A stretch of 64,000 nucleotides of DNA from Caryophanales bacterium UBA5729 (lineage in GTDB: Bacteria > Bacillota_I > Bacilli_A > Izemoplasmatales > Hujiaoplasmataceae): contig DIGF01000033.1 of the NCBI GenBank assembly GCA_002419505.1, positions 1-64,000 of the forward strand. Direction: 5' to 3'. The position numbers and the translations under genes are program-made. Below the pieces are notes generated by a model. The model saw only the letters and a list, made by a program, of their open reading frames with translations, had not been told where the DNA came from and searched no databases. Within the stretch, counting starts at the first letter, position 1; every line of letters starts with the position of its first letter. Of the stretch, positions 59,491-64,000 are shown in pieces.

Positions 59491-60048
59491 ATGGATAAAC
59501 GAAATCTATACGTTTATAAAAAAAACAGTAATTATAAAGAAATAATTGCGTTTTTAAAAATGTATGATAAAGTAATTTATCAATATGAGCGCTCCCAGTT
59601 TCTAATAGTAGAAGTTGATATTAGTTTTTCGCTGAGCGACTTGTACGAATTAAGAGAGTTTATTCTTGAAGAGTTGCTAATTGATTTTATCGGTTTGTAT
59701 TTGCCTTTTAACAACAGTTTAACCGATAGTGAATTATTGTCAATTGCTAAGGTTTTAAATTATGGAATTTACGACATCAGTGATTTAATTATCGAAATCT
59801 GCCTTAGTAAATACCTCGATATCCAAAAGAAACTAAAAGATTATTACTATTCTTTGGTTGGAGTTGAAAACATCAATACTGTAATCGGATTTATTGAGAA
59901 TAACTTCAATGCAAGTTTAACCGCAAAAAGGCTTTATTTACACCGCAACACTTTGAATTATCGAATTGAAAACTTTATTCAAAAGACTGAAATTGATATT
60001 AAATCATTTAAAAAAGGTCTGTCGATATATCTCTTATTTAGAAGATAA
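59491..60048 (+). CDS. PucR-type helix-turn-helix protein
   Basis: 185 residues. The C-terminal ~60 residues form a PucR/CdaR-type HTH (FIENNFNASLTAKRLYLHRNTLNYRIENF). The N-terminal part has no clear domain; canonical PucR and CdaR regulators are much longer and carry a sensing domain. The gene sits directly before the MsmK/UgpC-type ATPase gene, so it could regulate sugar uptake. AGGAG precedes the ATG. Confidence 0.8.
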   Translation: MDKRNLYVYKKNSNYKEIIAFLKMYDKVIYQYERSQFLIVEVDISFSLSDLYELREFILEELLIDFIGLYLPFNNSLTDSELLSIAKVLNYGIYDISDLIIEICLSKYLDIQKKLKDYYYSLVGVENINTVIGFIENNFNASLTAKRLYLHRNTLNYRIENFIQKTEIDIKSFKKGLSIYLLFRR

Positions 60049-60126
60049 TTTGTGCAATTTGTCCATATAATTATCTTCTTTTTTTTTATATAATTAAAAT
60101 GATATTAATTTAAATGGAGGAATATT

Positions 60127-61230
60127 ATGTCAACATTAAGTTTTAAAGCATTAGACAAAATTTATGATAATGGTGTTCAAGCAGTTTTTGACTTTAATCT
60201 AGAAGTAAAAGACAAAGAATTTATCGTTTTTGTTGGACCTTCTGGTTGTGGTAAATCAACCACTTTAAGAATGGTTGCGGGGTTAGAAGAAATTACTTCA
60301 GGCGAACTTTACATCGACGATATGTTAGTTAACGATGTAGCTCCAAAAGACAGAAATATTGCGATGGTTTTCCAATCTTACGCTCTTTATCCACATATGA
60401 CAGTGTATGACAACATGGCTTTTGGATTGAAATTGAGAAAAATGCCCAAGGTGGAAATTGAAAAACGCGTTAATAATGCCGCTGAAATTTTAGGATTAAC
60501 TTCTTATTTAGATCGTAAGCCAAAAGCTTTATCAGGCGGACAAAGACAAAGAGTTGCCTTAGGTAGAGCAATTGTAAGAGATGCAAAAGTTTTCTTAATG
60601 GATGAACCGCTATCTAATCTTGACGCTAAGTTAAGAGTTGCGATGAGAGCGGAATTAATTAAACTTCATGAAAGACTAGAAACAACAACTATCTATGTTA
60701 CCCATGACCAAATTGAAGCGATGACAATGGCAACGAGAATTGTTGTTATGAAAGATGGACGCATTCAACAAATTGGCGCACCAAAACAAATTTACGATTT
60801 TCCAAACAACATGTTCGTTGGTGGATTTATCGGTACTCCAGCCATGAACTTCTTGACTGGTAAAGTTGATGAAGAAGGATATTTCACTTGTGAAGAGTTA
60901 AAAGTTAAAATCGATCCAAAGCATTTAGCGATACTTAAAGCTCATAACTATCTTGGAAAAGAAGTGGTTTTAGGTTTCCGTCCTGAAGACGTTCATGATC
61001 AACCAAATATGTTAGAACTATTAAAAGATGCAAAAGCAACATTTACAGTTGACGTTGCCGAACTTTTAGGAGCAGAAACTAATATTCATATCACGATCGC
61101 TGACAACAATATCATTGCTAAAGTAAGTGCTAGATCTGATTTATCAATCGGTTCAAAAATCGAACTGGCAATCAATATGGAAAAATCTCATTTCTTCGAT
61201 ATTGAAACTGAACAACGCATCGTCAAATAA
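60127..61230 (+). CDS. Sugar ABC transporter ATP-binding protein (MsmK/UgpC type)
   Basis: 367 residues: Walker A GPSGCGKSTTLRMVAGLE, Q-loop MVFQSYALYPHMTVYDN, signature LSGGQRQRVALGRAIV, Walker B VFLMDEPLSNLDAKLR, H-loop THDQIEAMTMA and a C-terminal TOBE/OB region. In Gram-positive bacteria one such ATPase often energises several sugar importers. No permease or binding-protein genes are adjacent, which fits a shared subunit. AGGAGG-like site (GGAGGAATATT) before the ATG. Confidence 0.93.
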   Translation: MSTLSFKALDKIYDNGVQAVFDFNLEVKDKEFIVFVGPSGCGKSTTLRMVAGLEEITSGELYIDDMLVNDVAPKDRNIAMVFQSYALYPHMTVYDNMAFGLKLRKMPKVEIEKRVNNAAEILGLTSYLDRKPKALSGGQRQRVALGRAIVRDAKVFLMDEPLSNLDAKLRVAMRAELIKLHERLETTTIYVTHDQIEAMTMATRIVVMKDGRIQQIGAPKQIYDFPNNMFVGGFIGTPAMNFLTGKVDEEGYFTCEELKVKIDPKHLAILKAHNYLGKEVVLGFRPEDVHDQPNMLELLKDAKATFTVDVAELLGAETNIHITIADNNIIAKVSARSDLSIGSKIELAINMEKSHFFDIETEQRIVK

Positions 61231-61256
61231 TTTTAAAAAACTAAAGAATAATCAAT

Positions 61257-61287
61257 AAATACCGGCCTTTAAAAGCCGGTATTTTTT
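61257..61287 (+). terminator. Terminator of the MsmK-type gene
   Basis: AAATACCGGC / GCCGGTATTT stem with an eight-base loop and TTTTTT. Confidence 0.88.
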
Positions 61288-61336
61288 CATGAACAGACCA
61301 TAATATTTTATGATATAGTTGATATGGGTGATAAAT

Positions 61337-61753
61337 TTGATCGATTATATTATTAAGAAAACAGACAATAAGCTTTATATAGCAGAAGAACACAATTATC
61401 TGGTTAAAGATCAAAGTTTTCAAAAATTTATCAATAAAATTTTGATAATTCAGTTAACCAATTTAACTGCACTAGAGATTTCAACAAAGAAACTGTTTAA
61501 CTTCAAAAATAAAATTCCACTTTATCTAGACTCAAATAATCTATTAATGTGCATTAACAGCTATCGCTTAACTAACTCAATTTATATTAATTACTTTGCT
61601 ATTACTTCTTATGAGAGTGTCAATAAAGATTTATACATCTATTTTAGACGCGGTCATTGCTTGAAAATTACCGGTAACCATGCCTTTAAATCACAAATAA
61701 ACAAATGCAAACAAATCTTAAACAAGACCAGAAAATCAAATGTGTTAATCTAA
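61337..61753 (+). CDS. ComK-like competence regulator homologue
   Basis: About 138 residues. The pattern STKKLFNFKNKIPLYL, then SNNLLMCINSYRLTNSIYI followed by NYFAITS, an I-x-F strand and a final Q-x-x-K-C segment follows the outline of ComK (PF06338), the master competence activator of Bacillus: central P/T-S-x-x-x-x-x-C-W-I-N, then F-x-n-G, then a Q-rich helix. Similarity is partial. Start is probably TTG 61337 behind GGGTGAT; GTG 61328 is an alternative. No comG or comE gene is nearby. Alternative: an unrelated small protein. Confidence 0.5.
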   Translation: MIDYIIKKTDNKLYIAEEHNYLVKDQSFQKFINKILIIQLTNLTALEISTKKLFNFKNKIPLYLDSNNLLMCINSYRLTNSIYINYFAITSYESVNKDLYIYFRRGHCLKITGNHAFKSQINKCKQILNKTRKSNVLI

Positions 61754-61838
61754 TGATATATTTAATATCTTATGGAAATTTCTGCTTTTTTTTAGTATAA
61801 TGTTAACGTGATATAAAAATATTAAAGGAGATGGTTTT

Positions 61839-63062
61839 ATGAAGAAAAAAACCTTGGAAGATTTGCATGTTTCGGGAAAAAAAGTTCTTGTAAGAGTAGA
61901 CTTTAACGTACCGATTAAAGACGGACAAATCACAGATGATAACCGAATAATCCAAGCCTTACCGACAATCGAGTATTTAATTGATGAAGACGCGAAAATT
62001 ATTTTGTTCTCTCATTTAGGAAGAATAAAAACTGAAGAAGACTTGAAGAAAAATTCTTTGAAGGTTGTGGCTGAAAGATTATCAGAATTACTAGATAAAC
62101 CAGTAAACTTTGTTCCTCAAACCAGAGGCGAAGCTTTAGAAGCTGCGATTAATAATATAAAAAACGGGGAAATCGTTATGGTTGAAAACACTCGTTTTGA
62201 AGACCTTGACGGCAAAAAAGAATCTAAAAACGATCCGGAACTAGGAGCTTATTGGGCTGGATTAGGAGATGTTTTTGTCAATGACGCATTTGGGACAGCG
62301 CATCGTGCTCATGCATCAAATGTGGGAATTGCCAGCTTAAAAGAAGCTGCTGCAGGATATTTAATGGAAAAAGAACTCCATTTTATCGGAGATACTGTAG
62401 ATAATCCTGAAAGACCTTTTGTAGCAATCTTAGGTGGAGCGAAAGTTTCCGATAAGATTGGTGTAATTGAAAACTTGCTTAAAAAAGCAGATAAAGTTTT
62501 AATTGGTGGCGGTATGGCTTACACCTTTATGAAATCACAGGGATATAATATCGGCACTTCAATAGTAGAAGATGATAAACTTGAACTAGCTAAATCTTTA
62601 CTACAACAAGCAAAAGGTAAGTTGATTTTACCGGTTGATTTGGTTGTCACAACAGAATTCTCAGCCGATGCAGCTTACCGTGAAACCACTTATAAAGACA
62701 TAAGAGACGATGAAATGGGATTAGATATCGGCTCTAAAACAATTAAGTTATTTAAAAAAGAACTTAAAGGAGCTAAGACCGTTATTTGGAACGGCCCTGT
62801 TGGCGTATTTGAATTTGAAAATTTCGCTAAGGGAACCAAAGCGATTTGTGAGACCCTTGCCAACCTAAAAAATGCTAAAACAATTATCGGTGGCGGAGAT
62901 TCAGCTGCTGCAGCTATTCAAATGGGCTACGCTGAACGCTTCACGCATATTTCTACAGGTGGAGGAGCTTCTTTAGAATTTTTAGAAGGAAAAGAATTGC
63001 CTGGAGTTACTTCACTCGATGATGCTCATGCATGCGATTGTGGTGATGATTGTGATTGTTAA
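61839..63062 (+). CDS. pgk: Phosphoglycerate kinase with Cys-rich C-terminal tail
   Basis: Glycolytic kinase making ATP from 1,3-bisphosphoglycerate. 407 residues: [71 protein letters not shown] and [10 protein letters not shown] are canonical. After the usual end (LPGVTSL) there is an extra tail [14 protein letters not shown] with four Cys and several Asp. AAAGGAG precedes the ATG, and a TATAAT lies at 61796-61801. tpiA follows after 25 bases in the same operon. Confidence 0.95.
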   Translation: MKKKTLEDLHVSGKKVLVRVDFNVPIKDGQITDDNRIIQALPTIEYLIDEDAKIILFSHLGRIKTEEDLKKNSLKVVAERLSELLDKPVNFVPQTRGEALEAAINNIKNGEIVMVENTRFEDLDGKKESKNDPELGAYWAGLGDVFVNDAFGTAHRAHASNVGIASLKEAAAGYLMEKELHFIGDTVDNPERPFVAILGGAKVSDKIGVIENLLKKADKVLIGGGMAYTFMKSQGYNIGTSIVEDDKLELAKSLLQQAKGKLILPVDLVVTTEFSADAAYRETTYKDIRDDEMGLDIGSKTIKLFKKELKGAKTVIWNGPVGVFEFENFAKGTKAICETLANLKNAKTIIGGGDSAAAAIQMGYAERFTHISTGGGASLEFLEGKELPGVTSLDDAHACDCGDDCDC

Positions 63063-63087
63063 TAAACCTTTACGAAAGATTGATAAT

Positions 63088-63843
63088 ATGAGAAAACCCA
63101 TTATAGCAGGAAACTGGAAAATGTTTAAAACTAGGGATGAAGCATTGTTCTTCATCATCCAAGTTTCTGAAAAAGTGCCAAGTTCAAAAGATGTTGAAAC
63201 TGTCGTTTTTGCTCAAGCGCCAATGATGAGATGTTTGATTAAAAGACAAGGTTCTAACTTAAGAATAGGCGCTCAGAATCTTCATTTTGAGGATGAAGGG
63301 GCTTATACTGGTGAAGTCTCAGGGCCACTGTTAAAATCATATAATGTCGAATATGTTCTTATCGGACATAGCGAAAGAAGAGAATACTTCCATGAAACTG
63401 ATGAAATAGTAAATTGGAAAATCAAAGCGGCTTTGAGAAACCAATTAAAACCAATTGTTTGTGTCGGAGAAAAACTCGAAGAAAGAGAAAATAATCAAAC
63501 GCACGAAGTTCTTTCTCGTCAAGTGAAAAAAGCTTTTTCCGGCATCAGCGCAATTGAAATGAAAAACATTGTTATAGCCTACGAACCGATTTGGGCTATC
63601 GGCACCGGAAGAACTGCAACTGCCGACATGGCTGATGAAGCATGTGGTTATATCAGAAAACTCATTTTAGAACTCTATGGAAAAGTAGTGGCTGAAGCAA
63701 TTAGGATTCAATATGGCGGATCAGTAAAACCGGAAAATATCGAAGAGTTAATCGCTAAAGAAAATATTGATGGAGCGCTAATTGGTGGAGCCTCATTAGA
63801 ACCTGATAAGTTTATTTTCATGGCCAACGCAGCTAAAAAATAA
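63088..63843 (+). CDS. tpiA: Triosephosphate isomerase
   Basis: 251 residues interconverting dihydroxyacetone phosphate and glyceraldehyde-3-phosphate. Active-site motifs: AGNWKMFK (Lys11), VLIGHSERREYF (catalytic His) and AYEPIWAIGTGRTA (catalytic Glu) with the GGSVKPEN phosphate loop. The ATG at 63088 has only a weak ribosome site (GAAAGATTGATA), suggesting coupling to pgk translation. It would continue glycolysis with pgk. Confidence 0.95.
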   Translation: MRKPIIAGNWKMFKTRDEALFFIIQVSEKVPSSKDVETVVFAQAPMMRCLIKRQGSNLRIGAQNLHFEDEGAYTGEVSGPLLKSYNVEYVLIGHSERREYFHETDEIVNWKIKAALRNQLKPIVCVGEKLEERENNQTHEVLSRQVKKAFSGISAIEMKNIVIAYEPIWAIGTGRTATADMADEACGYIRKLILELYGKVVAEAIRIQYGGSVKPENIEELIAKENIDGALIGGASLEPDKFIFMANAAKK

Positions 63844-63848
63844 TTAAT

Positions 63849-63884
63849 AAAGACTGACTTTAAAAATAAGCCAGTCTTTTTTTT
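63849..63884 (+). terminator. Terminator of the pgk-tpiA operon
   Basis: AAAGACTGACTT / AAGCCAGTCTTT hairpin (one A-C mismatch) followed by a T-run. Confidence 0.8.
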
Positions 63885-63888
63885 GGAT

Positions 63889-63916
63889 AAAAAAAGCCAA
63901 AGTATTTAAACTTTGG
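63889..63916 (-). terminator. Terminator of rpsD
   Basis: CCAAAGT / ACTTTGG hairpin followed, on the minus strand, by CTTTTTTT after the rpsD stop. Confidence 0.8.
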
Positions 63917-63924
63917 TCTATTTC

Positions 63925-64000
63925 TTATTTGTTGTACAATTCAACGATTAAGTTTTCTTTAATTTCAGGTAAAATCTCAGCTCTTTCTGGTAAACGAGTG
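63925..64000 (-). CDS. rpsD: 30S ribosomal protein S4, C-terminal end (partial)
   Basis: The last 25 codons on the minus strand read TRLPERAEILPEIKENLIVE then LYNK and stop, the typical C-terminus of ribosomal protein S4 (R-L-P-E-R-x-E ... I-V-E-x-Y). The rest lies beyond the window. S4 is usually a single autoregulated gene in Bacilli, consistent with its own terminator here. Confidence 0.88.
   Translation of the reverse strand, partial: TRLPERAEILPEIKENLIVELYNK

Noticed and set aside
61241..61423. A 60-codon minus-strand frame after the MsmK-type gene
   Set aside because: It runs across a strong terminator and has no ribosome site or recognisable similarity.
1..64000. Mollicute genetic code with TGA as Trp
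   Set aside because: Many genes end naturally in TGA followed by terminators or overlapping starts, and Trp positions in conserved motifs use TGG.

Overview
The window comes from a low-GC Gram-positive bacterium. Trp is encoded by TGG and many genes end in TGA, so the code is standard. Strong Shine-Dalgarno sites with occasional TTG starts, a sufCDSUB operon, YhaM, DUF1146, YycJ-type and DarA-type proteins, and fermentative genes (pyruvate:ferredoxin oxidoreductase, glycolysis) fit a Bacilli- or Mollicutes-related lineage that keeps TGA as stop, such as Acholeplasmatales or Izemoplasmatales. This placement is an inference. I saw no tRNA, rRNA, insertion sequence, prophage or CRISPR array.

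Layout. 1-7.0 kb is housekeeping: an ApbE flavin transferase, a NusG-II-like protein, DUF1146, YigZ, then an overlapping cca-pullulanase-yhaM operon. 7.0-10.4 kb (minus strand) is a very large membrane-anchored parvulin-like foldase. 10.6-23.8 kb is surface operon 1: a consensus promoter, a c-di-GMP-I (GEMM-I) riboswitch with a terminator, a protein with a SipW-type signal, a giant 2.66-kilo-residue exoprotein (GLUG-like repeats plus a lamin-tail domain) and two membrane GGDEF/EAL proteins. 23.8-25.6 kb (minus strand) carries glycerate kinase and a TetR regulator. 25.9-37.8 kb is an acyl-CoA operon: thiolase, SDR reductase, KAS III-like enzyme, a branched-chain-type LivHMGFK ABC importer, a CoA-transferase and two alpha/beta hydrolases. 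37.9-46.1 kb is surface operon 2: a near-identical second riboswitch, three secreted or surface proteins (two with a SipW-type signal), two SipW-type signal peptidases, a membrane-anchored McrB-like AAA+ ATPase, a DUF2357-like partner and a YycJ-type hydrolase. The rest is PFOR, a lipoprotein paralogue of the large foldase, a CDF transporter, an MgtC-like protein, sufCDSUB, a DarA-like c-di-AMP receptor, a PucR-type HTH protein, an MsmK/UgpC ATPase, a ComK-like protein, pgk, tpiA and the 3' end of rpsD (minus strand).

How it fits together. The most striking content is a two-locus second-messenger circuit. Both surface operons start with TTGACA-N17-TATAAT, the same aptamer and a terminator whose 5' arm overlaps the aptamer's closing stem, so the simplest reading is ligand-ON switches. 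Operon 1 encodes its own probable c-di-GMP phosphodiesterase (negative feedback) and a degenerate GGDEF/EAL protein that may be a receptor. Operon 2 puts an McrB-type AAA+/DUF2357 pair, usually seen in restriction-like defence, among SipW peptidases and their substrates. That suggests a surface-fibre secretion or assembly system, and it is the best candidate here for something undescribed. Sulphur mobilisation (suf) presumably serves Fe-S enzymes such as the neighbouring PFOR.
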